64,000 nt of DNA, from the NCBI GenBank assembly GCA_015847255.1, contig JADLZK010013183.1, positions 95,375-159,374 of the forward strand, written 5' to 3'. A model generated the notes under the pieces. It searched no databases and had not been told where the DNA came from. It saw only the letters and a program-made list of their open reading frames with translations. A program made the translations under genes and the position numbers. The DNA comes from Hyparrhenia diplandra. Lineage: Eukaryota > Streptophyta > Magnoliopsida > Poales > Poaceae. This document shows, piece after piece, positions 12,220 to 22,620 of this stretch (the first letter of the stretch is position 1; each line of letters opens with the position of its first letter).

Positions 12220-14941
12220 TCATACTTAGGACCGCCTATAATATTACTTTTGAAAACTTCAAAATGATTTTGTAAACTAAAAGTTTTTGAAAGTAACAAA
12301 TTAAAAATGATCTTCTTTCTTTCCTTATGCTTGCTGGAAGCTTTCGTGAAGATTTTCTGATGACTCAAGTAAGAGATTTCAAGAAGTTTTCATGTCATCT
12401 TTTGAAGAACAACTGGGGAGTTAACTTCACCGACAATGTTTTGCTAAGTGCTTCTCAACATCTTGTTTGGTGCAATGAAGATAGTATATAAAGTAAAGCC
12501 CTATATCTTGCTAACATGGTGAAGACAGAGTACTCCTAACGTTGTGAAGACGTATAGGACGAGCATGCATCATATCATCATATTATTTATATAATGTTGA
12601 GATTTCCTCCTTTCATTAGGACAACTATTCTTCTTTATAGTTGTTTGTCCTAAATTTCGTCCCTATACCAGGTTTTTGGTTAAATGGACTTCCATTTGAT
12701 AATCTTTGCTTCATAAGTTCCTAATCTTTGGGAGCTTGCACCTTGCCATGTCAACTATTTAAAAGCCTCGGACTATTCTTTGATTTCTCAACTCATACAT
12801 GTGTCGTATTTTGACTTCTTCAAGTCCGACACATGCTCTTCTCTTTACTGACCAACATGTGTTGGTTGAGAGTTGCAATAGTTGTGTCCTATGGTGGAAC
12901 CATGACCTGTGACCGGGAAATAGCGTCGAAACCTGGGGTCTCCTATGGACCGCGGCCATAAGGAAATACTGCCGGGCGTTCGCTTATGTCGGGGTCTATG
13001 GTCATGATTCACCATAATCCACAATTAATGAGCTTTTCGCCTTCTTCGCAACTTCTTTTGGAAATTCCTATCTATACTTCTCTCGAAATTTCACGAAAAA
13101 CCCTTATCGGTTGTAATCATCTTTTGATTCTGATTGCAATCTTGATATCAACTTTGTTGTTTGCAAAATTTCTTACAAGCCAATATATATTTGACATATT
13201 TTTTTTCCCCATTATTTGTCCCACGGATTTGTCACCTTGAAATTCGGAATTTGATTTTTGTTAAGGGGGAAAGATCCGCATATTCCGCTTATTCATGATC
13301 ATCTTGTCGCATCATTAGCAAACATCATTGCATTGCATATGTTGCTTATAGCATTCATGTAATGCATATATGATGTTTTACATGTTACTTAAAATGATGT
13401 TAATGTTGGTTGTTGTTTGTGTTTCACTGTTAAGCTTGTGTGTACTTTGTTTGAACCCTGGTTCAACTAGGATGTTATGCGTAAATCTTTGCCACGGCTT
13501 ATGTTGTGCCGTGTGGAACCATGTCAAGTCTCTGTTGGATCTCCTAGACATTTCTTCAAGAGAGGAGCTTGATGTCACCCAATTTCTCTTAAAACCTCCT
13601 TGGCTTTGATCTTGAAATCACCTTCATATTGACTACACACCTTGGAACTTCCTTTGGTTGTGGTTTTGGCTGTGGTATTATGATTAATGTTTTTAATCAT
13701 GATCCATTACAAAACTACACTAAGCATTCCCTTGCCATGATTTTTCTTGGTCATTTATCTATATTCTATCCGAGGACTCGTATATCGGATCAGTTGCTTT
13801 GTGAGTTCCTTCTGAAAGTTACAAGAAAAGGTGACCCTTGAAGAACAAGTCACTGACATCAACATTAATAGACTACAAGAAGTGGTAGATAAGAGACTCT
13901 GTTTAACCATTTCGAAGGTCGATCATTGTGGCATCTTGTTGCCGCCACGTGTCCTCTCGAACGCCGCGGAGCATCCTTTCCCTCTCCCGCTTGCGCTGCG
14001 TGTTGTAGTCTCACCGTGCCCGCTCGCGCCGTCATGCTGCAGCCGTTGTACTCGCCGTCCTCGCGCGCAACCAACACGCGTCCCTCCTTTATCCTCGCAC
14101 TCGGCCGGCTCGACGCCGCCTCGCCCCCCGCACAGGACCCCTCCATGGCTTCGCCCCGCTACTGTCTCCACGTCCGCGGGAATCTCGTCACCCTAAGCTT
14201 GAGCACGTAGCGCACCATAGTTGGTGGCCGCTCCACCCGTGAACTGCTTTTGACCCTCTCTCTCTCTCTCGGCTTCCTCTTCCTCAGTGCAAGGCTGCAG
14301 CGTTTCTATCCGCTCATCCGCGCTATAAAACGTAACCTGGGTACCTTGCTTTGCCACTTTCATCTCTCCAAAGCCCATCACAAATCTCCTCTAAGAAGCC
14401 AGAGTCAATTTTCTCCTCCAAAGGTGAAGCCGTCTAGCTCAAGGAGAAACCGAGCCGAGACGAAGACGTGGGAGCTAGTGCTTCGAGTTCAAGCTCTTAC
14501 TTGCATCCAGGTTGCCAAAGGTTGCTGCGTGCTTCATTGAAGAAGAAGTCAGTTTTCGTCCTAAGAAGGTTGAGTCTACATCAAGTTAGCTTATGGCCTT
14601 AGGATTCATTCTCAGGCCTTCTTGATATGTTGTTCCTCCTCGATCCCATCGTTTGCTTCGGATCTGTTGGGGTCCTATTTGCGCTTTTGGTCGCTTATCT
14701 TCTTAATGTTTTTCTTCTTTGTCCTCGCTCTATCAAGTATCCGGAGTGATGCTTTATTATGTAAATGTATGTGTCCCTAATCCCGGAGAGAGTAATCTTT
14801 TGTACCATCTTTGTATCACCAATGGTTTTGTAATCTTCTATCATGTGGGCAAGTTCTATCATCCTTAGTCCAGTTTTAAAGCTTTGGAAATCTCTCGTTG
14901 CTTTCTTGAAAGTTGCTCAATCTCGGGGACGAGATTCATAT

Positions 14942-14950
14942 GGGGAAAGG
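14942..14950 (+). promoter_or_regulatory. Polypurine tract
   Basis: The sequence ggggaaagg lies immediately before the 3' LTR. It is preceded at 14921-14936 by tctcggggacgagatt, the conserved pre-PPT motif of grass chromoviruses. Confidence 0.7.
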
Positions 14951-14952
14951 TC

Positions 14953-17900
14953 AGAAACACCCCGTGTGTTACTTACCGCTTAAGTCTTGGATTAGACAAA
15001 ATTAAGTTTATTTTATGTTTTTGATCCTAAGTGTGATGTTGGATGATGGTTTGATAGTATAGGTTGGGAATCTGAAATTTGAATCAAATTCAAGTTTGAA
15101 TTGAACTCAAAAACCCTAATTTCCATTCTTTCTTTACCCCCTTTTCTTTTATTCAAAATTTATAAAGAATTTGGGTATGGTTATTAAAGCAATTTTGTAG
15201 AGTTTTCAAAGTTGAACAAAGTTGGTGTTTTGAGTTTTCAAAGTTTAGTTCAAAAATTTAGAGTAATTTTGAAAATACCAAACTTAGGGTTTTGTCCCCT
15301 TTTGATTTAAAAATCATATTTCAAAATCTAAGCAAAATTTGCAAAAACTTTCAAAACCTAGTTTGTAGATCTTGTTGAGATGAACAAAAGTCATGTACAA
15401 AGTTTTTCAAGTTGTTACATGATTTTAAAAGTAATTTTAAATTCAAATTTCAAAATTTTGAACTGCATTTCAAAAGTCCTATTTAGAGGCCGAATTTGAA
15501 AATCTTCCAATTGTGAAAATTGTAGATCTTGAAAAATTAGGCTAAGTCACTTTTTGGAGTTTTTGAAGATCAGTTCAAATTTTGGGAGAATTTGATCAAA
15601 TTCAAAAGTTAGGTTAGAAGGCTACAAGACACACGTGGGATCACTGTGCTTCGCCCATACGGCGGCCGCGGGACCGCCGTGGCTTGTCTCGACGTTTGAT
15701 CGCCCTCGCCGCCACCGGTCACCGGGCGAGTTCGCGAAGACGAGCCACGTCCTCGACCTCTCCTTTGCCTTGTAAAGCACTGGTCTGGCCACCTTTTTTT
15801 TTCTCCTTTTTCCAACCCACCACCGCCGAACCATCTCTCGCCTCCGCCGCCTTGCTCCGTCGTCGCCGAAGTCTCCTCTCGTCTAGTTTGACCGCGGCCA
15901 CCACCTTCGCATCACTCTTGTGTTCCTTGTGAGCCCGTCGTAGCATCCTCTTTTCGCCGGTCACGGCTGCCACTTTTTTCCACGGCCGGTAAAGCGCCGC
16001 CCGCAGCTCGTCGCCCGCCGCTAGACCTTCTCGGTGAGACTCTCATCTTCCTTTTGTTGGCACAGCCGCGCCGCCTTCGCCGTGATCGTGGGTCGGCTCA
16101 CTCGCTTTGCCGTAAGAAGTCCAAAGCGATAGAACGCCGTTGCGCCCGAAGAGCGCGCCGCGGCCGCCATCACCGCTTGGCCACCTACTTCCACCGCACC
16201 TTGGCCTCAACCACCTTGCCATTCAAGTCTCGTGGTGAGTTCCTAATCGTGTTCGTGCCCTTTGTTTGATCTCTACCATGCCGTAGTCGCCGGAACGGGC
16301 GTTGCCGACGAGCTCCGCCCGCCGCCGCCGCTGCGGACCGCCCCCGAGGGACGGTTTGGGTTGATTAGGTTAGGCTTTTGGTCGCTCTAGACGCCAGGGT
16401 TGGTGTTAGTCTTTGGCGCTCAACCCGCCGGAGAAGGCCCGGTGATGTGCTCCACCGCCGCCGCGCCGCCGGGCCGCCGCTTCGCTCGGGCCGGCTAAGG
16501 ACCCGAAAACGAGAATAGAAGAAATGACAGGCCTAGATGTAAAGTCCATGACTCAAGGGAATAGTGCCAAATAGTGTTTGGGGTGATTTGTAATTTTATA
16601 AAAGCCTAAGGTCCTTTTCGCAATTTTGGCCGGCCGGGCTTTGGCGTGTCGCGTTAGGCGGCCTGTTTTTCATTGGCAGGCGGCGCCTTGGTGCGCGCAT
16701 GACTGGTCAGCAGCAGGATCGGGCCACTTTGAGCCCGAAGGCGTTTTTTTTTTTTTTAAATGTGTTTTATCAATTAGTATTTGTTTGAATAGTGTCGATT
16801 CTTGTGAATTTCATATAAATTCAAGTTTAGCTTTAAAAATTCTGAAAATTTTTGTAGAAGCTTCTTATGAGTATATGAATCCATGAAAAATTTGAAACTT
16901 TGAATTTGAATAGTTTTTGCATGATTTAAAAATACAAATTTTAATTGAAAAATGCATCTTCCTTGATTTTTAATAATTATTTTATTTATCCAAAAATCAT
17001 GAAAATTATTTTGATACTGTTTTATGATGTGACCTACTTGTTTAAAAAAGTTTGGGGTCATTTTGAAATGTTTAAATTATTTTTCTATATTATGCTTTAT
17101 TTTATTTATTAGGAAGGTGAGTGTTTAGAGTTTAATGACTTAGGTTTGATGTGTGATTTGGGATTGCTTTGTGAATCTTGGATCATACCATAATCAAATG
17201 GTCCTTGAGAACTCCTTAGGCAATGGTGATGATATATCTTTAGAGTAGTTCAACAAGTTGGTTTTATTGGGTTGCAACTTTATCGTGAAGGAAAGTTGTA
17301 CTCAAGTTGTTTGTCGTTTCATGCATCATCAAGCATCATGTTTACCATTCCAATATGTTGAGCATACGTTATTAATTTACGTGTAGTGAACGAGAGTGAT
17401 GTGGTTTTGCGAAGATCGAGCTTTGGGAGAAGGTGTATCCACCGAGAGGTGAAGGTGTCAAGATTAACTTTGGTGATCCCGATTTGGAATCTAACTTTTC
17501 CCTCGCAACACGTGCAAGCCCCGGAGCATAAACCCTTCTCTCGTTTTTTATAAATGTTTTATTCACCTTAAGTCTAGTGTAATGTGCATTAGGTTAATAA
17601 GAGTTGGTTGATACCGTTGTCGCATGATTACCTTGATCTACGCTATTCCGTAATTTATCCCACTAGTATGAATAGGTCGTTTTTCTCTAATGCTTAGTAA
17701 TGCTTAGATGTCGGTAGAAGTCGAATGATGGCTTCATCGTTCGCGAGATATAGGTTTTATCTTTTGTTCCTCCCGCTTTTGAAAAAGAGAACACCCCGAT
17801 GGTGGTTCATGAGAATACATATGGTAGTGATGAATTTGAGATCTGGACGGGACGTAGGTTGAAAGCCGGGCGGGATACCTTTGTGCTTGTCCCGTGTTGG

Positions 17901-19000
17901 TCGCTTAAGGACCGTCCGTTGTTTGGCTTGTTAAGTTCGGGACTTTTGAACGCAAGTACGCTGAGGCCTTCTCGCAAAGGCACGGCCGCCTGGTTGTCAC
18001 CCCGTGTCGGGCCGACCCTAACTAGCCACATACTCCGTAAGCCGGATCTCGGTGGAGCCAAATCGGGAATGGCAACCACGCGACCGGGAGTGGAGAGATG
18101 GCGGAGTAGCGTGTACCCACCCTACCGGGTCAAACCGTCATTAGGGCGGGGGTAGGGAGGTGGGGGTAATCGTGGCTCGGGTGGCGCAGCCTCGCTCCCG
18201 TTTTTGGACAAATCGAAAGAAGGTTGATATATGCAAGCTTAAGTGCTACATATGTCGTGTGGTTAGGGATCCCTACTGGTATAATCGGTTCATGAATCGT
18301 GTTTTCACGGTTATGGAGACCCGTTCTTACGCCCATTCATCGTAGTAATTGAAGAAATAAGGTTACTCATGGTTATGAAAGAAAAAGAGATGCAGTAGAT
18401 AATTTGAGATGTGTTGTTTAAAAAGTGTTTGAGATAGAACAGGTGCAAATCTTGCTTTATTTAGGCTCCAATAAAATTTATGCTAAAGATATTGAAAGTA
18501 AGGATCCACTTGTAGTAAGCTTTTCTCGCAAACTTCCCTTTTCTAGCTTTACTTCCCTTAAGCCAAAGATATCCTTGGAGTCTTTTTTTTTTGTCGGATA
18601 AGTCTTATGGAGTACATTGTGTACTCGTGGTTTGTTAACCCTTGCTGCGGTGTTGACTCGTGCCGTTAACCAAGGTTGTGTCGGTGGGCTCGACATGACT
18701 TGGATGTCTCCTTTAGTTATACTCATCTTCCAAGAAATTAAGTTAAGTTTACTCAAAAGTAACTTGCTCATATTTTGTAAAATTATGTTATTATTCTTCA
18801 AGACTCGATCTATATTTTTTGTAACAAATGTTGTAATGTTGTAGCTACTCCTTTGTTGATCCCGGTATGAGAATGGTGTAATCGGGGTTTCCGATGACAC
18901 CCGAAAGCTTCTTAAGTTATTGGGTGCATCCAAGACAAATTGTCGAGGTCTTTGGGACAAAGACAAAAAGTGTGGGCCCATGAATTAGGAGGTTCTCACA
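14953..19000 (+). repeat. 3' LTR
   Basis: Matches 8163-12204 throughout and ends ggttctcaca. The first three bases read aga instead of tgt. Differences from the 5' LTR are mostly small indels and are concentrated in the GC-rich block (about 15640-16750). Confidence 0.85.
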
Positions 19001-19583
19001 CACTCGTGCAACAACAACTACAAATACAAGGTTCACCCCTACATGTGGCCTTTAGGTTGACATTTGTGAGCAATACATTCTGTTGATTACCAATGTCAAC
19101 TTCAGGTTATTCAATTTGAACTTGTTTCAAAGATCGGTATATATGAACCAAATTTGATTTGTCCCCAAGGCGCAATTGGAGGCTACAAATCTCAATGACG
19201 AAACAAGTAAGAACATAAATGCATTTTATCCCCGGAACTATTTATGATCTGAAAAAAAATCCTAAAAAACTTAAAAGAAGTTCTTCATATGCCCGATGGG
19301 GCATGCTTCCATTGCTTATAATTTATAAACTTACATGCAATAGAAATTGCCATGTAACTAGATAGTCCTCTATTTGACAAATCCTTCAAGATTAACCCAT
19401 TTAATCACATAAATTTTTTCAGCAATATGCTTCCCCACCCTCATAGATTCTCGGCTTGAATGCTCCAGTTCCTCTTGATGCACGTTTTGGAATCGACCGG
19501 GCAATGGGGAAATCTCTCTTCTTGACGAGGTATGATGATTGTCATTTTTCTATGTCTAGGCCGATCTAGTGAAAGGCCACTAT
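19001..19583. other. Repeat-block sequence right of the LTR element
   Basis: AT-rich, with no coding signature. Probably the continuation of the outer element whose left part lies at 7091-8162. Confidence 0.35.
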
Positions 19584-20487
19584 AAATGCATGGCACGCCT
19601 CTTTGGTAATCGTGTGAATATAATTTTTTTTTCTAAATCATTGACCCAATTGTTATTTTAACCTCATTATAATCTATTTCTTTTGTGGTTCCTTTCAAGG
19701 TATGGTTGTGTTTTTTATGTGATGCTTTATATGAATTTTTGGGATGGAAATAAGACCATTCAATTTGATTTGGTTCGTGTTTTTCAATGTCTATTTTTTT
19801 TAATTTCACTCATTCATATTTGGCATAACTTTTAGTTTCGCCTTATGTTTTTTCAAGGTTATGATGGTCGATTTGCGGGAAGAATGTGGCTAGCCTCCTC
19901 CTACTACAGACCATTGAATGAGATCTCAATTGACGACTTCATCGAGGAGAAATTTGAATTAGCCAAGGAGATCTTTACTGTGTAGTTAATGTAATGATAC
20001 TAGAGTTCATGGTAGTAGGGTTTCTCATCTCCGGATCTGTTCTAGGTACTACACGGTGCATGTGAAGTATGGCAAAAGCATATGAGTTTTTGTTATGCCA
20101 TTTTTCGATTGTATGGACAATGTTGCACTTTGGTATTAGTGGTCTGTTGCAAGTGCTTAAACCATATGTTGCAATTCTTAAAATCTAAATTAATATGTTT
20201 TTTTTTCAGTTACTTCCATCAGTTGTTTCAGTGGTTCGAAATAATATGTTGCAAGTACTTCCATCTTATGTTTGCCATGCTCCAGAACACTATATTGCAA
20301 TGCTCCTTTTTATAACTTGAGAGTGTCTCGTACCATGTTGAACTAGTATTCTTTTACTGTTGCAAGTACTTCCTTATGATGTTGCAATGCTCCTTATAAC
20401 ATGAGAGTGTCTAATGGATAATGTTCAACTAGTATTAGTGGCATGTTGCATGCAATACATTGTGATGTCGCAATGCTCTGAAAGAGG
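19584..20487 (+). repeat. Left arm of a 0.9-kb inverted repeat
   Basis: This arm reads in inverse at 21450-22350. Matched landmarks include gcacgcctctttgg at the outer end, the stretch around gtggctagcctcctcctac at about 19888, and catgttgcatgcaatacat near the inner end. The match is high, with small indels and substitutions. gttgcaa words recur every 30-60 bp. Confidence 0.8.
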
Positions 20488-21449
20488 TTTCTATAAGAGT
20501 TAAGGAGATTGGAGGGGGCAAGTTATAAACTTGGACATGAGAATCAAGGGTATCATCTCATAGTAAGAGTCATAGTAATATAGAAGTTCATATCCGGTGT
20601 CATGTGACATGAAAGATCTAGTTGCAACACCACAAAGCATGCCATAGGAGTGTATACATTGTGAAAAAAAGACTAGTCGTATTTGAATTTGAACAAGGTT
20701 CATGCTGAAATTTGGTGAAGCTAAAACACATTGTTTCGACTATTGGGGCATGTCGAATGTGCTAAAATTAGGAGGTGTTGAGGTGAGAAGAAGAACACGG
20801 TTGTTCGCAGCACATCACTCACATCACGTTGTAACTAGCATCGAAGTAACTAGCACATTTGACATGCCCCAATGGAGTACTTGAGTAGTACCTTATGTAG
20901 TAATGTACTCACAACACAAACACACCTCGAATTCCATGCAAGTGTCCATTCTCTCGAGAGAAATTGAGATTCCAAGAGCCCAGCACACTTTGGTAGCCAG
21001 GTTCTAACAAATTCCCTCACTTATATAGATGCAACGAAGATATCCCAGCTATGTGTATGACATTTGAGAGGGGCTTTCCTAGGTGTGTTTGTGTCTCCAA
21101 TCTAGACTAGTTCTCCTAGACCATAGTACCATGCTATCCAGGTGCCACTGCCTGCTACCACATTATGTTGTCGATGTCTGCATTCTTTGCACTTGCGATT
21201 CACCAATCGACAACTTATTTGGCATGGTTGGATTCCTTGCTAACCTTTGCAATCCTCTCCTTGCTAATTTCATGTTCTTATCCGCTCACAAGGCCACGAT
21301 TGTTTAGTTCAATCCTTGGTGTTGGTGTTCTTGGCCTAGTACATTTCCACCGTTCTCACCTCCATTCTCTCCCACTCTACTCCCCTTAGTGGATGTATGA
21401 GCGAAACTTGCATTGAACTAGGGTAGGACCAAACCACCCTAGTCCCTCC
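20488..21449. repeat. Spacer (loop) of the inverted repeat
   Basis: A 962-nt spacer between the arms. It holds its own short inverted pair at 20742-20764 and 20851-20873 (attggggcatgtc against gacatgccccaat). No gene is seen. Confidence 0.6.
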
Positions 21450-22350
21450 CCTCTTTCGAGCATTGCGACATCACAATGTATTGCATGCAACATGCCACTA
21501 ATACTAGTTGAACATTGTCCATTAGACACTCTCATGTTATAAGGAGCATTGCAACATCATAAGGAAGTACTTGCAACAGTAAAAGAATACTAATTCAACA
21601 TGGTACGAGACACTCTCAAGTTATAAAAAGGAGCATTGCAATATAGTGTTCGGAGCATGGCAAACATAAGATGGAAGTACTTGCAACATATTATTTTGAA
21701 CCACTCAAAAACAACCGATGGAAGTAAAAAAAAAAAACATATTAATTTAGATTTTAAGAATTGCAACATATGGTTTAAGCACTTGCAAATGCACCACTCA
21801 ATACCAGTGCAACATTGTCCATACAAAAAAAAATGGCATAACAAAAACTCATATGCTTTTGCCATACTTCACATGCACCGTGTAGTACCTAGAACAGATC
21901 CGGAGATGAGAAACCCTACTACCATGAACTCTAGTATCATTACATTAACTACCGAGTAAAGATCTCCTTGGCTAATTCAACGATTCTCCTCGATGAAGTC
22001 GCCAATTGAGATCTCATTCAATGGCTGTAGTAGGAGGAGGCTAGCCACATTCTTCCCGCGGTCGACCATCATAACCTAAAAAACATAAGGCGAAACTAAA
22101 AGTTATGCCAAATATGAATGAGTGAAATTAAAAAAAAATAGACATTGAAAAACACGAACCAAATCAAATTGAATGGTCTTATTTCCATCCCAAAAATTCA
22201 TATAAAGCATCACATAAAAAAACACAACCATACCTTGAAAGGAACCACAAAAGAAATAGATTATAATGAGGTTAAAATAACAAGTGGGTCAATGATTTAG
22301 AAAAAAAAAAATTATATTCATACAAAGGCCAAAGAGGCGTGCATTGAATA
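21450..22350 (-). repeat. Right arm of a 0.9-kb inverted repeat
   Basis: Reverse complement of 19584-20487, from the ctctttcgagcattgcgac end outward to aaagaggcgtgc. See the left arm for landmarks. Confidence 0.8.
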
Positions 22351-22620
22351 TGTACAAGATAAAAAATTGACACTACAACACATAAATGTAGATTTTGCTT
22401 TTTTTTTCATACATGTCAAAAGCGGATATGCGACACCCCATGCAAGAAACTAGGTTAACGGAACATGTAGAAAATGACACCGCAACACATAAATGCAAGA
22501 TTTTATTTCTATTTCCATATAGTGTAAAAATGTATGCAATACCCCATACAATTATAAACTAGGGTAATCAAACATGTTGAAGATGATAATGCAACACATA
22601 AATGCACACTTTGCAACATA
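22351..22620. repeat. Degenerate tandem repeat, period about 108 bp
   Basis: The phrase (t/c)acaacacataaatg or gcaacacataaatgc recurs at about 22375, 22483 and 22592, with further similarity around each copy. This makes about 2.5 diverged units. Confidence 0.55.

Larger units (their letters stand above)
12205..14952 (+). other. Internal domain of the LARD-like element, non-coding
   Basis: No open frame longer than about 120 codons, and no retroviral-type motif in either strand. A GC-rich patch lies at about 13930-14220. A TATA-like ctataaaa sits at about 14325. The domain is bounded by the primer-binding site and the purine tract. Confidence 0.65.
8163..19000 (+). mobile_element. LARD-like non-autonomous LTR retrotransposon
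   Basis: Two direct repeats of about 4.04 kb flank a 2.75-kb interior. A primer-binding site follows the 5' LTR, and a purine tract preceded by ctcggggacgagattc precedes the 3' LTR. That last motif is, from my knowledge of grass repeats, typical of Gypsy/chromovirus (Tekay/Del) elements just before the 3' LTR. No gag, protease, reverse transcriptase, RNase H or integrase motif is readable in the interior. The imperfect flanks ctcgct and ctcgt could be the target duplication. Very long LTRs with a short non-coding interior fit the LARD class, which depends on an autonomous partner. Confidence 0.8.

Noticed and set aside
12205..14952. Hidden gag or pol in the LTR element interior
   Set aside because: I looked for zinc-knuckle, D-T/S-G protease, YxDD reverse transcriptase and integrase patterns in all frames and saw none.
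8163..19000. Two independent solo copies of one repeat instead of a single LTR element
   Set aside because: A primer-binding site follows the first copy and a purine tract precedes the second, as expected for one retrotransposon.
22351..22620. CRISPR-like spaced repeats
   Set aside because: The units are diverged, about 108 bp apart, and lie in plant nuclear repeat DNA. Nothing else supports CRISPR.
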